NCBI GenBank assembly: GCA_037043015.1
Contig: CM073324.1
Coordinates: forward strand, 26,986,097-27,050,096
DNA from: Bryum argenteum
Lineage: Eukaryota > Streptophyta > Bryopsida > Bryales > Bryaceae
Direction of reading: 5' to 3'
DNA: 64,000 bases
The notes below the pieces were generated by a model. It was given only the letters and a program-made list of their open reading frames with translations, did no database searches and was not told the origin of the DNA. Made by a program: the position numbers and the translations under genes. This document shows positions 35,186 to 48,059 of this stretch, one piece after another. Every line of letters starts with the position of its first letter. The stretch's first letter is position 1.

Positions 35186-36658
35186 ATGGCGAGCAAGATA
35201 AGAGGAAAGAGACCGTCTAAACAGCGTCGTGAGAATATTACTTTACCGAGTGGTGAACATTTGATATTAGGAGAAAATGAAGATTTCTTCTGTTCTGCAT
35301 GTAGCAAAACAGTTGCTCAACAAGGACTTGATAATCATTTCAAGGGAAGAATTCACAAGAACATGGAGAAGTTGGAGTTGTTTTATCCTTTTCTCTTGAA
35401 ACAAGGTCTGAGTTGGATGGAAGGGAGAAAGAGTTTCAAGTGCGCCAAGGAGTGCTGCCAGAGGGAGAATTTGCCGGCACATTACGAACAGCTCGAACTT
35501 CATGTGTTCAAAAAACACTTCTCTACTGTTCAACCTGTTTACCCTGCTCCATCGCCTTCAGCATACAGAGGTTCTCAATTACCAAAGGTTATTTATGGTA
35601 ACCAAGGAGCAAAGCATACCAAGCAGTTTTGGAAGAACTTCGATTTACATGCAGCAATGGGGAGTTATGAGAAACTTACAGCTCCAACCACTATCCTATC
35701 CAAAGGTACAAATGAGTTTCTTCTTCAGATTGTGAATGGACAATTCAATGAGACTGATCTGCAGGAGATGACCTCTTTGGCATTGTACCTTGAAAAGAAT
35801 GGTAATGCTGTGAGGAAGGATCCAAGGAAAGAAGGAATAAAAGGTGGCACGAGAATGATGTGCCATGGTTTTCGCCATGCCCATGGCTATATAGGAAGGT
35901 AAGTTATATTATTTCAAATAATACTTTTATATTTTTTCTTCAATTTTTGTTCTTGTTTATTTGTTATTTAATGTTTTATAATTATTTTTATATAAATATT
36001 ATTCTTAAGAAATGCTTTTTGCAGATTTAAGCAAGATGACCCTCTGTGTTACCTTCATGCTGATAAGCTAGCTTCTATGCTCTACAACCATTTGAAGTCA
36101 TTATTTCCAACAGTCTTCGAGCAGTCACAGATGATTTGGGCAAAAGAGAATTTACCAGCTGGTGTTGGTAGAGTTGGTGAATCTCCTTACACAACAATAA
36201 GTGTTACGAAGGATTATTCTTGTAACCCTCATACCGACGATGAAGATCTCAACTACGGCTTTTTTATATGGTTGGGAGCTGCTGGTAAGTATTCTTAAAA
36301 CTTTACGATACATTTTTTTGTTTTTTTGTTTTTATTTTTTCTAAGTTTTTAATTGTAGTTATATTTTTTGAATGTAGGTACCGAAGATGATGCTGAAAAT
36401 GAAACGTGGTTTTATTTTCCAGCTCTTGGGTACTATTTTAATCCTGCTATAGGAGATATTCTTCTGTGCAAGAGCAATGATATAGTTCATTGTTCGAAGA
36501 CTACTGGATCCACTAGACAACTGGGTATTGCGTTGTTTCAGAGGTCTACATTTTTTCAAGGTTATCATCTATTGCAGCAGAAGCTACGTGACGGTATCAA
36601 TGACCGTTTAACTAGCAGTTGGTTAGCCTCAGAAGTATTTTATGGTGCTTCTTTTTAG
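35186..36658 (+). CDS. Zinc-finger 2OG-Fe(II) oxygenase, TET/JBP-like
   Basis: Coding exons 35186-35898, 36025-36284 and 36378-36658 join to an uninterrupted 417-residue protein; both introns have GT-AG ends and the frame is kept at each junction. The N-terminus is basic, then a C2H2-type finger (C36, C39, H51, H57) and a second Cys/His cluster (C86, C90, C91, H106, H111). The C-terminal half has the oxygenase signature: HTD (H307, D309), a GDILLCKSNDIVH strand with H362, and R371 in TRQLGIALF, i.e. the H-x-D...H...R set binding Fe(II) and 2-oxoglutarate. The hydrophobic strand pattern and a conserved-looking NPAIGD turn resemble the TET/JBP DNA-base oxygenase group known from animals, kinetoplastids, fungi and algae. 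Substrate is not shown; oxidation of methylated or plain pyrimidines in DNA would be expected for that group. The DNA-binding fingers fit. It could also be a different 2OG oxygenase carried by a mobile element. Confidence 0.65.
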
Positions 36659-38350
36659 ATTTTATTTCTTTTTACTTTTCTTTGTGTATAGAGAAATGCA
36701 CAATGTTGAATATTTTGTTTTCTGTATATAAATTTGGATTTGTATTTGGACTGTAAATCTTCAATACATATGTATAATGGTATTGTTTTACATAAAGTAT
36801 TCTTTAATAATCTTGCATTTTATAAATGTACATTTTTTGTTTACTACAATGAAAGTAAATGTTCATATTATATAAATTTTAATATATATTTAACAGTAAA
36901 AATTACAAAGTTCATAGCTTTTCCAAGGATTTCTGAATTCTATTTGAATCAAATTTCAATTAATGATATGTTATTGAAGAAAATGTTTAAAATAATTCTA
37001 CTATATTCAATTTACAGCTCTAGTATGCTCTTAGTCAACATTTATTACTTAAATAATTTTCTATAGAAATTGACTATAATTTAAGTGGCTAGTGTAAATG
37101 AGATGAAATTGTTATAAATGGATACATATTGTACTTAAAGAAGGAAGTGTTGCTCCAACTTCGAACGTTATGAAATAAAAAATGAAATACATTTAACTGT
37201 CAATCTCGGAAAAAATACCTCAAAATTGGGTATGGTACTATGGTTCAGTATCTTACGGTTGGAAGTCTACAAAAAATACATATATTTGTTATGTACCTCC
37301 GAGAGTGTATAGAGACTAAAAGTCGTAGTTTTTAGATTTCAAGCTCCTAAAAATACAAGGAAATATAGATGTTAAATGATAAGGGACATGTTATTTGCTT
37401 AAAACCCTTTTTATACAACCATAGTATTCAAAGTTTGAAGATATCTCTGCTTGTTAAATTTCTGTCGAAGAGGAATAGTGCTCATTGATAAGGGTACGCA
37501 TTATCTTTTCTTAAATTCAAATTTAATGAATAATTTGAACACAATTAAGTGGTTTTTTATACATTTACTTCAAAAGTACCAGATAATTTATTTCAAAAAC
37601 CTATAGTAACACTAAGTATGCGGCTGGATACATGACAGCTGGCTCTAAGGTAACAAGCACCAAATAGACATGAAGAAATGCACGATACGTATAGATATCT
37701 GTATATGGCAAGAAAATAATATCAAACACCCGCCTCTTACCCAGAAGCTGAGGCTGATACTATTTTTTAATTAGTCCATAATTTGTTGGATATTCTCCTT
37801 AAATTGGCTCCTCTACCTTTGTGGAGTAGACATCTTTCTAGATAGAGTATTTATACAAAACTATAAGAATTAACTATAAGCTGTTTGTGTGCAGCTTGAT
37901 ACATGAACTCAATCTTGAGAACCACATTTCGGCAGAACAATGCATGAAAATCATAAGTATTAGGTTCATACCTACAATAAAGAAGATAGGAAGTCTTCTA
38001 CAAAAACATGTTGTTGAGATGAGAATATGACATTTACCCACAGTAACCTTCAAGCTTATGTGGAAGTACATTAACTTTTACATTAATTTTTATTGCACCA
38101 ATCAATATATTATCAGCTTCATCTTCTGCAATGTCATTGCAAAGACTAGCTTTTGAACACTTTTAAAGTTATTTCGAATGTAAGGGTGCCCAACTGCAAG
38201 ATCGGTTTTTGGGAGAACGTTTATTGGCCCCATGTCAATTAACGCGAACGCACATTGTCTTTAATTTTCTTTAACGGTTTAGGGTTTAAAAAATCCGAAT
38301 CTCAGTAGTAACTAGATAAGTATCTCCAATTTCGCATTTTATAACTCTTT
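36659..38350. other. AT-rich stretch without recognisable genes
   Basis: Downstream of the oxygenase gene. The only longer frame (36734-37066) is AT-biased and has no recognisable domain. No clear polyadenylation signal was picked out. Confidence 0.5.
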
Positions 38351-38377
38351 GATAATTAGTGTTAGATACAATAATTT

Positions 38378-38573
38378 GATAATTAGTGTTAGATACAGTA
38401 ATTTACATAAACATGTTATAAGTTTTTACTGTTGTTCAATAATTTTACCCACTATATTGGCCAAGATGGGGGTCCTTATATAGTATCAGAATCAATGCTC
38501 ATGTTAATTATTATTTTTTTAAGTAAAAACTTATAGCATTTTCAAATCTTATAATAATCTAACACTAATTATC
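38378..38573. mobile_element. MITE, 196 bp, with 17-bp perfect terminal inverted repeats
   Basis: Terminal repeat GATAATTAGTGTTAGAT at 38378-38394 and its reverse complement at 38557-38573. Inner parts also match as an inverted repeat (ataagttttta). A second copy, in opposite orientation, lies at 59690-59872. The left terminal repeat is duplicated at 38351-38367. It codes for nothing and would depend on a transposase elsewhere. Confidence 0.75.
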
Positions 38574-38832
38574 GAATTTAGTGTAGTTTTTTTCCGACTC
38601 ATATTCTAAATAATACCAAAGTATCACATGGGTAATACATAATTACCATGGAAGAATCAAAAAGAATTAACGAAGAAGTTCATGAAGGGGAAAGTAGATG
38701 GATTCTCAGTAAAAAACTTCCCAAACAGTAGTTCTTAATGAGGAGAAGTTACATCATAGTAATTTCATTAATAGAAACGTAAAGTCCAACTTCCAATCAA
38801 AGCGCAGCCGATTTCGAAATTAAGGAGCTGGG

Positions 38833-39258
38833 ATGACGTGGGCCGGCGGCGCATTGGCGGTGGTTGCACTCACTGTCACCACTCTTCCTCATTCTGTCGT
38901 TGTTGAGCATCAACGATGTGGAGCTCGCGAATCGCGTAGGAGCGTTTCTCGTGGTGTGTCCTCCAACTGCACCGTCGGCACCCATTGCCGAACTCATGCT
39001 GTCGACTGCCGACTTCCAGCGAGACTTGGTTCCATGGCGAATCAGCTGAGTGTTTCTCGTTTATGAAGGTCGACTAACTGCACTTGGAGGTCGACAAACT
39101 GGTCGAACCAGCTTTTTCGCTTCTGAGAATGTGTCGCTTCTTGCCGACAATGCTTCTTTTGTTACCTGGAAAGAACTCGCCCTCCTAGATCACAAGCAGA
39201 GTCCGAAACGAGGGAGTTCCCCGAGCGAAGCTCACGTGAACCACTTACAGGTAAATGT
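38833..39258 (+). other. Possible exon, unrecognised, frame-broken
   Basis: A GC-richer island in AT-rich surroundings. One frame from 38864 reads a hydrophobic start (SPLFLILSLLSI), then ELMLSTADFQRDLVPWRIS, a TGA at 39047-39049, then VFLVYEGRLTALGG on to HVNHLQ, where a possible splice donor (cttacag/gtaaatg) follows. A second frame from ATG 38833 begins with a signal-peptide-like MTWAGGALAVVALTV. No family recognised. It may be a decayed gene start. Confidence 0.25.
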
Positions 39259-40044
39259 TGTACTCAGTTTGTTTGCTTCCATCTATGATCGAGCTTTGCT
39301 ATCATGGGTTATGTGCGCTTTTTAGTTGGTTGGTATCATCAGCGTGGGTTTTTCTGTTTATCGGCCTGTTGTCTGCAATGCATTTGTAGCGACGGTTTGA
39401 GTCCCTAAACTTAGTTACTCATCATTATGCGCAAAGATTACTACATTGCTGAGTCGAGTGTCGGGTTGTTCATGTGCAGCTATTCTTTTTCGTATTGCAG
39501 GATCAAAGGAAGCTGAGTGGTGTACGGACACCTTGCTACGCCTTAGAAGGCTGTCGTAAGCATCACATCGTGTACATAAGGTTACACCTTGTATTCATGA
39601 GGTTATGAAGGTCCACTAACTGCACGAAGAAAGAGATCTTATCATGGTGGTTGTGGTTTCCAGGACACAAAAAGGAGTGAATGCCAAGGAGCTTTTCCAC
39701 TTGTATATTGTTTTGTGGATTCGAGACAAGCGTGTGCATCTGTTGGATCTTTGCAAGTTTGAAAAGGTAATGAACTACTCCCATTGAAAGCTCGTACATT
39801 TGTTTTATGATTGTCCTTCGATGATGATTACTAAAAGGTTCATTGGATTGAGTAGTTGTTCTCCTTGTCACCGAGGAAAAGCTGTTTTCGTGTCTGAAAA
39901 TGGATCTGTGGTTGCTTGTAGTGGTTCCGCTGATGAGCCGGTCCGTATCGGTGTGTGTAGAAAGCCTGGCGATTCTGGGCAACGTATTCTTTTATGTTCT
40001 TTTACATGTGTGAAGACCTAATTGCAACGGTGAGTGCTTTCTCT
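39259..40044. other. No clear gene; short duplicated segment
   Basis: The phrase atgaaggtcgactaactgcac near 39063 recurs as atgaaggtccactaactgcac near 39604, about 540 bp apart. Open frames here show no recognisable domain. Confidence 0.4.
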
Positions 40045-40188
40045 TCAAGCGTACATTGTTGGTCTTTCACGAGCTCGTATTTCTTTTGATGTAAATATTT
40101 TTATACAGTTTATTCTAGTTATATAATTATGGTATAAAAAATTAAATTCGACGTCGTATAGTACAGCTTGTGCAAAATTCGTATACTT

Positions 40189-42631
40189 CCAGTGGGCAAT
40201 TGCCCACTGGGAAGGGCGTTTAGAAAAAATCGACTGACCGGGCAGCACTTGTATGTGATGCAAATGACTAGTCCAGAATTAGTTCGGGCAGTTTTAGATA
40301 TAATTCATCAGGTTGTCAAGAGTCTGTGAAGGAAATAAGAAACAAATTCTCTTGAGTCGGAATAGATTTCATCGTCGGTAGCTCCAAGTAAAAACAACCA
40401 CTAGCCATAAATATTTGATTGTCCAATAAACGAATGTTCATTGTTTGTTGTTTCTTAAGTGGCAGTGGACAATTGCCCATGGCATTTGTCTCCCACGGAC
40501 ATTAACTAGAGTCTTCATTTGTAAGGAGGCGTAAGAGCTGACCTCAGACGGTACATCTCGAATACTCAAGAGAGTTGTTTGAATCCTACGCTTAAGTGAG
40601 AAACTTGTTTCTAATATCTGAGCACAACTCACATGTTAAACACTAGGTAATTGATTAATTGAACAGGGTTGACAAGTTAAAAGCAGTGAGGAGTTTGCAG
40701 CATGGAGTTATGATGGAGATTAGTCTCGTAGGCATAGCGTTTCTTAGTATCATGGTTATTGGTCGGCTTTGAGTCGGGAGGGAGCCATTAGCAATTGACT
40801 TACGGGAAGGGCGTTTATGAAGATTAAATTGATTGGGTCGCACTAGTGTGTGGTGCGAGAGAATTCACGAAGTTGATGCAAATCGCCTTGTCGTAACTCG
40901 CAGATTATGAGTTTGTCAAATGTCGGAAGTATCTAGGAGACAACTACTCTAGAGTCGGAAGAGCTTCCGCCTTTAGTTTCTTGAAGTACATGACTAGACG
41001 AATACTCTAGAGACGGAAGTCGGAACAGCTTCCGCCTTCAGTTTCTTCAAATACAGGACTAGTACACTTTTTGAGATATAATCATTATTATAGGGATTTA
41101 AATGAGTATAATCTTTGAAGTGCCAGTGGGCAATTGCCCACTGGATTTTTCTCCTGGAGCAGTCTGTGAAAATGTTAAGTGTGTAATAGCTGATCTTTGA
41201 TGTCAGTTGCCAAATACTCATGAGGCGTTTGAATACTACGTTTGTTTTTAGTGAAACTTGTTCTGCAGTTTTAAGCACAGCGCTGCAGTGGGCATATTAG
41301 ATTGTAGGCAATTGATAAATTGGACAAGGCTGATTAGTTAGGAGCACTGATGAAATCGCAACATCAAATTACGACTACATAGGACAGAATTGAAGTAATT
41401 ATTGTAGTTAAGAATTGAAGTAATTATTCTAGTTAAGAATTAGTGTAGAGAAAAATGATTGAATAGACTTTACTTGGGATGTATCAGTAATGTTATTCTT
41501 TAATCTTGTAGTATAGTACTTAGGAAAAACATTGATACTGTAATAATCAAGCCTTTGTAGGTTAACATCGGGCTATGTGAAGATATTGGAGAGCGGATTA
41601 GAAGTGAGACCTGCTGCATCCTCACCATTTCCAAAGGTGCGTTGTCTGCTTTAACTCTTGATAATAGGTATGCTTCTACTACTAACCTCTGAGTTATAAT
41701 TAATCTTGTACAAAAATAGGAGTAAAAATGAGAACGAGTGACTAGAGCAATCACTGATGTTGAATTACAGAAGTCTACTGGGATTGGGTAAAAATGTCGA
41801 GTATGGAAGAAGTAAAAGTAGGATGCCAGTACCGAGCTTACGACAAGTGGGCAATTGCCCACTGGATCCGTAACAAGTGACAGTAATTCATCTTTGGGGA
41901 CTACACCTAAATTATGTGAAGAAAATTGTATTGATGCATGTAGAGGTGTTACATGTGGCCCCTTTTGAAAATGCCAGTATGGTTGTTCAAAATGTATAGT
42001 GTAGAGAATGGTATAGGATGCAGTAATGAAAAGCGGAGTAAAGTTCCAGTAGGCAGTTGCCTACTAGTAAACTACCCATGTATGCAAATCCAATTTTGTG
42101 CATACTTATTCTTCTAAATTCATTATCGGGAAGGATACTCGGGCACTGAATAGTAAGTGTACTCATAAAAGCTTGCCAGGTTCTGTACGACGGGAGCAGT
42201 GGAGGAATCACGAGCGGTTTACGACCAACCCCTACTGCCTTCCCAGATCTTTTTATATGCAGAGGTGCGATGACAAACTTTGAGCCTAACAGTAGAATGC
42301 GTGTTATCAGCACTTTGAGTTTTGAAGTAATTTACTTGAGAAATCATGATTATCATTATTTTATTATTACATTATCGAGTACTAAGAATAGTGTCATTGG
42401 TAAGCATAACAGAGACATTTGGCAATTGCCCACTGCATTTGTGACTTAACTCGTCCATGTAATGCACACTTTGAGACATGGTGAAAGTAAATCATGAAGG
42501 AAACGATGTTGATGTATAGAACGCCGTTAGAAGTGGCACATTCTAATAATGTCGAAATTGTAGAACATGTATACTATAAGAATCGTTGAATCTACAATCA
42601 CATAGAAGTTCTAAGGACAGTTGCCCGTTGG
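40189..42631. repeat. 22-bp palindrome cluster, right set, upstream of the DUF7869-like gene
   Basis: Copies at 40189-40210 (perfect), 40462-40483, 41123-41144 (perfect), 41844-41865 and 42046-42067, with decayed relatives near 42420 and 42610. Surrounding blocks at 40190-40263 and 40690-40860 match the left edge of the window (2460-2530 and 2250-2420) on the opposite strand. Confidence 0.8.
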
Positions 42632-42981
42632 AAGGAATACCCATGTATACCAAACCAACTGTGAAAATAGCGGTCATGCATTCGATCTCTAAATTCGTTA
42701 ACGTACGGGCCTGTCGAATAAATGCTTGCTGGAAGCATGCGTCAGAAGATGGCGGTTGTTGAAGGCGGTTGTTGAAGAATGTGCAGAGAATGTGGGTGTG
42801 GAGCATAAACTGTACAAAATCAGTCAGGCAATTATGGAGAGTGATGCATCTGCAAGCGACATTGTGAGATTGTAGTAAAAGATTATGACGACTTTCAATG
42901 TTAATGTATACCCATATTTGTTTAAATGATGATGTATCCAACATTTGGATTGGGATCTCTGAAATCTACTAGTGGTATTGA

Positions 42982-45900
42982 TATAAATTTGGAATTGAAA
43001 ATGATAAGAATGTGCCTAGGATAATTAGGAATAATAAACTAAAGCCGCATTGTTATAACGGTACCCTTACAGAAATTATTTCGACTGAAACGCAGGGAAA
43101 ACAGTCAGATTCAGATGATGCTAATGCCCTGTATCACATCGGCGACGAAGAGAGGCCGATTCCTATTTGCATCGGGATCGGTAGAGATGATTGGTGTAAA
43201 AAAGAAGTAACCCTTATAGACGAGAAGGGAATGGTGGTGGGGTATGCGTTTGTAGAGTTTTCAAAAGAGTGGCAGTCTATAAACGGTCGAACAGAACTCA
43301 GAAAGGAGTATGTGGGAGTTGTCGTATGTGAAGTTGCTGAAATGCAAACAACATTAACACCTCGTACACTTCAGCGGTGGTCTACAAGACGTGTACTTTA
43401 CGAAGGAGTCAGCCTTTACGATCATGAGCGTATATACAACGAAGGTCTAGATGCACGAGCAGCTCGCCTGGGGGATCGTCGAGGAAGTCGGCAGTATTTC
43501 TCTGTTCGTAATACTTCATGTCCTTCCAACAAGAAGCGAAAGGATGTTCTCATTGACAAAAAGTCGATTGTAGATACATTGACGAAGTCTTGCTACAAGC
43601 GAGAATGCATAACGCAGTTTAGCCCAGCTCTTATTGAGACATTACGCTACGAATTGCACCACGTAGACAGCAAGTCAAAAGATAGTATTAAATTGGCGGT
43701 TCATAAAAACTTCCACTATATACCAAACACATCAAAGAAAGTATGTGTTATAGAAGGGAAGGTTATCTGCATGGGTGCATGGCGAATGATCCACGGAGTG
43801 TCCAAGACAGATTTCTATAGGTATCGTGCATATGCGGCGAGTGGGCGTCGTGCACAAAATCATGGATTGTTAGGTAGACGGAAGACTTCGAGAAGCACAG
43901 CTCAAGTAGTGCAGACAATGTCAATGATATTGACAAATACAGCTGAGTCGATGCCACACAAGATACGGACTAAAACATCAGGGTTAATGAAAGGTCAGAA
44001 GGTGGTTCAAAGAATTCTTCCGACTGGTACAAAGTGGAAGAATATACTACACGACATTAATAAGGTATGTTTCCATAAGTATCATCATTTTCCGAGAATA
44101 ATGAAGTTGCTAGAAAAACAAGGGTTATGTGAGGTTGCGTATGAAAAAAAGAAAAAGAGAGTGGATTATGTAGGATGAATTTAAACTTTCCGATAATTGA
44201 TTCTATTATAAAATCGTTTGGGTATATTGGGAACATGAGATATAGCACTGAATTAGATGATGTAAGTCGTGGTCAATTGGTAGCTTTATCATCGCAGATT
44301 TCTCCATGTGGACGAAAATGGTACGTTCGAATATGAGACATTGATGGATTACAATTCTAAAACAATGGGGACTGTGTTGCAGATACAAAAAGAATGTGGT
44401 CATAAACCCATATCGCAGTCCAGTTGTAGTAAGATTCGGAAAGAACACTTTTCGGAGTACCAAATTAAGCGACGAGGTGATAATTTTGCGCGGTGTGGGA
44501 GGTGTGACGAACTAACTGCATTGCGTAATGTCCACGCTCATGGTTCCCCTGGGTACAAACATGCGAACCAACTTCTCACATTTCACCTTCGGGAACAAGA
44601 AGCATCGCGTGCACACTACTATTTTAGTCGAGCTTTATCATGCTATCGCCCTGAACAAGTGTTGTGTATTATGCATGACAAAGTGGACCATTCAAAAACA
44701 GCTTCTCCATGTTTTGCGGCAAAGAACAAAGCTGTGGATGGACTTATGAAGCTTCAGATTTCAGTGACGGGAATGTTGGCGCACGGACACGGAGACAAGA
44801 AATACGCTCACTATGCCTTGGACTTGTATCCAGCAGATAGCAATCAAACAATTGGGTCTATTGCGAAACTACTCCGCAATCTCGAAAACACAACCAGAAT
44901 CTTTATTTTTGGGTGCAGGTACCACCGAGTTATACGAAGCAATACTCGGAGGTTCAGAGCAATGTGTTAAATCCATATTGAAAAAACCTTTCACACCTGC
45001 AACTTCGATCCGGTCGTTACCTCCCATCTTACACGTACAGCTTGACAATTGTTGGAAAGACAACAAAAGTCGACATATCAAATGCTTTCAATGGTCACTA
45101 CTGGTTGGCAAAGGTATTTTTGAGGAAATTCAAGTATCGTTTTTATTGGTTGGACATACTCATGACGATGTTGATGCATCATTTGGACGGTGGAGCATGA
45201 AACTACGGGAGAATGATTATCCAACAATTCCCCTCCTGATGAAATCGTACATGGATTTAGATGACGAACCGTTTGTACCTGCCTCATCGAAGAAGTTCCA
45301 GATTTTAAATCCTTCATTGATGGATATATAAGCGATGACGAACTCATCGGACATTCCAAGGGGCGACAATTTCGGTTTTACAGGGATGGTAGTGGATGGC
45401 CTCTGATGCAATAGAAGCTGCGATGTACTGATGAGAAATGGTGCCCTGCCGAAGGTATCAAGTTATGGAAAGCAGACCATGAAGGGAAGCCCAAGTTGCC
45501 GCCGGGCACCCCACGTGCAGTGTTACCTCGTGGTATGAAGGGGCAAGACGACATTGTGAAAGGCATTAAAGGCTTCATACAACATTGGAAAACAGTAGGT
45601 GATGCAGACAAATCCGGAGAGTATACACGAAAATTTGCTCACGTTGTGGAGTACTGGAGTAGAGTGAATGAAGCATTGAAAGAACCAGAAATGGAAGCGG
45701 TGGATGTACTTTGCATGGGATTTTGGCCACGAACTAGACAATCATTTGAGTTACAAACATTATACAACGCAAATGGTGAGCTGCGTGACGAATTTGCGGA
45801 GGACGATATCTATATCGGACCAAGAAGCCTGAAACCAAAACCATCATTTCGGGTAGCCCGAGACTGTCGGGCTGGATATTTGTTGCTTGTTTGCGCAGCT

Positions 45901-46254
45901 GTAGACAGTGATGCACCTATATGGCTAGGAGAAGCTCGGTCAGACCCAATACTTACATTCGGTGATGTGAATGAGAGGATGATAAAAGTGCAGTGGTACA
46001 AGCCTTGCAAACGGCGAGGGAAAGAGTCATGTCCTTATGACAATTGGGACACTGCGGTAAATTTCAAATGGGAGATTGATGAGACATACGAGGTGCAAAT
46101 GACTAGTGTCATTTCTATATTAACAGCGTGGATGCCGAAACGAGCAGAAGGATCAACAAGTGTGACCGTTCCAAAGCGTCACATTCTTCACGCTTTAGCT
46201 AGAATAGCTCTTAGCATCAGAGCGTCCCCAAAGGCCCAAATGCTCCCGAAGTAG
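42982..46254 (+). pseudogene. DUF7869-like gene, copy A, decayed
   Basis: Frames 43012-44178, 44308-44970, 44813-45331 and 45496-46254 line up as one protein of about 1050 residues. Conserved blocks in order: PIPICIGIGRDDW, SSQISPCGRKWYVRI, a Cys-rich ARCGRCDEL, IMHDKVDHSKTASPC, GMLAHGHGDKKYAHYALD, LHVQLDNCWKDNKSR, FLLVGHTHDDVDASFGRW and LLMKSYMDLD. The QLDNCW and VGHTHDDVD blocks are the hallmarks I associate with DUF7869 proteins and look like an RNase H-fold, DDE-like core; that role is inference. Breaks: frameshifts near 44180-44320, 44890 and 45290, and TAG at about 45412 in place of a tyrosine codon (MQ-KL). No ATG precedes the first block in frame, so an upstream exon is likely. The arrangement in a palindrome-flanked unit suggests a mobile element gene. 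Confidence 0.6.
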
Positions 46255-47650
46255 CTAGCTCGTCAGATAGTGAATAGGCTAATATGAATGGTTATTTATT
46301 AGTACGTTTAACGTGAAGACGATCGTACTTGTTAACGTACTACATTATGTATTAAAAAACTCTGCTTATAAAAAAATATATATGTACATGGAAAAACAAT
46401 AGTTTCATAATCGTTTCTTTTAATGACATTAATTACCATTGAATATCCAATTCCGTCAATTGGTATTTCATGTTCTATGAATATACTCACACTGTAACAT
46501 TCAGAGGTAGTACAAAAGATTGGTGTGGAGTATACAATGTATCATACTAACTATAATAAACAAAATTAAATTTGGACACAAACTACGTTACGATGTTCTT
46601 AAAAATGTATGATTTCTCAACCTTATCCGAGATTAGCAGTGAGAACATGGTACAAACCTCAATAGTGTATGAATTTATCAAATGATGTGCGTAAAGATCA
46701 TTGCGTTTATAGTTACGAGTGCCAATAAGTGAAATCAAATAAAACATATATTTGTTTATGTGACATTGGTACATGAAGTTAATGCAAAAAATAATCAAAA
46801 GTACATTTGTCAAAAGAATATGGTCAGAGAGTGAATGCATAAATAGATATAGCATGAATGTGTTCATTATATTGATTGTCGGAACTGAATTTTGTATATG
46901 CCAAATATTGGAAACAACAATAAGCCGAGACTAGAAAAAAAAACTAGATTGTATACGAACTCGCTCTGTATATATTATAAAAATACTGCAGTTTATCTAG
47001 GATGGAACGTCACATACATGAAGAAAATAATATCATACCAGAAGACCAATCATGTCACACATTCACAAATTTCTTAAAGTAGTTATACGATTTACCTCGC
47101 TACAAGAGAGCCAGGTTAATAAAAATTTTAAAAAATGTAATAAAGAAATCCATGAGTTTCCTATTTTTGAGGGAAGCTTGGACATCACTGTAGAGCATAA
47201 GAGCATGATACAGCATTGTTAATTTTTTGCAACTCTTTCCAAAGTAACCTCTATCATAAAATAGTGTTACCAAATTCAAGTATATAAATGTCCAACTTCC
47301 GTAACTTCCATAACCTGTGACTACATCTACAAATGAAAACTTGGACGTTGGATTTTGATAGCGGGATTTTTCCTCCCGAAAACTTCAAAACCTTTACGTA
47401 CACACAACCAAAATAGTCCCCAATTAAACGAATAGTCCCAATTAAGCGAATAAGGTGTTTATGGTGAAATCTACCCAAACTCACTACAAAAAAGTGTATT
47501 TAGTGCAAGGCACTCTAATTGTGAATATCACTTTCAATATCAAAAACCTTACTTTTACAAAACAATAAATGTGAATACTATTTATGAAGCCAATGGTAAG
47601 TTTTTTGACATTCTGATATCTTGAGATATAGATATTCAGTGTTGGTAAGA
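46255..47650. other. AT-rich stretch without recognisable genes
   Basis: Short frames only (for example 46583-46867 on the minus strand), AT-biased and without domains. Confidence 0.5.
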
Positions 47651-47685
47651 GAATGAAACTTGAGATGAAGTTTTAGATAGAAAAA

Positions 47686-47907
47686 TTGATTGTGAGGAGG
47701 TTTACCATATCCAGAAGGTTTTTCACCAACTGGTGCCGCAACATGGATATATATGAAACCCTATGCAGTTCGTCGCTCCGTCTCCCGCCGGTCCAGACCC
47801 CACCTTCTCCCGCTGCCCGATACGATCAGATTCTGATGCAGATGCTCCGGGCTACCCGGCGATCGTGGCCTGAGCGTCAAATGTTCATGAAAAAGAACGA
47901 AAAATAA
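47686..47907 (+). other. Small unrecognised ORF
   Basis: 73 codons with a GC-richer middle encoding RLPPVQTPPSPAARYDQ and then LRATRRSWPERQMFMKKNEK. Codon use differs from the AT-rich flanks, so a small or partial gene is possible. No family recognised. Confidence 0.2.
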
Positions 47908-48059
47908 CATCCCATTTATAAGTACCAGCTGCTGATGAGACCTGTACAAAACTAAGTAGAGCTGTTGACCTATTTCTTAGTTGCACCGGCAGTGTTTATG
48001 TTTTGCAATGATGTGGAATTAAGTCCTTTCAAAAAGTGTGTTTAGGAGTTAATGGACTA

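Noticed and set aside
1333..42631. Palindromes as a CRISPR array
   Set aside because: Spacing is irregular, the repeats are full palindromes, no cas genes are present and the genome is eukaryotic.
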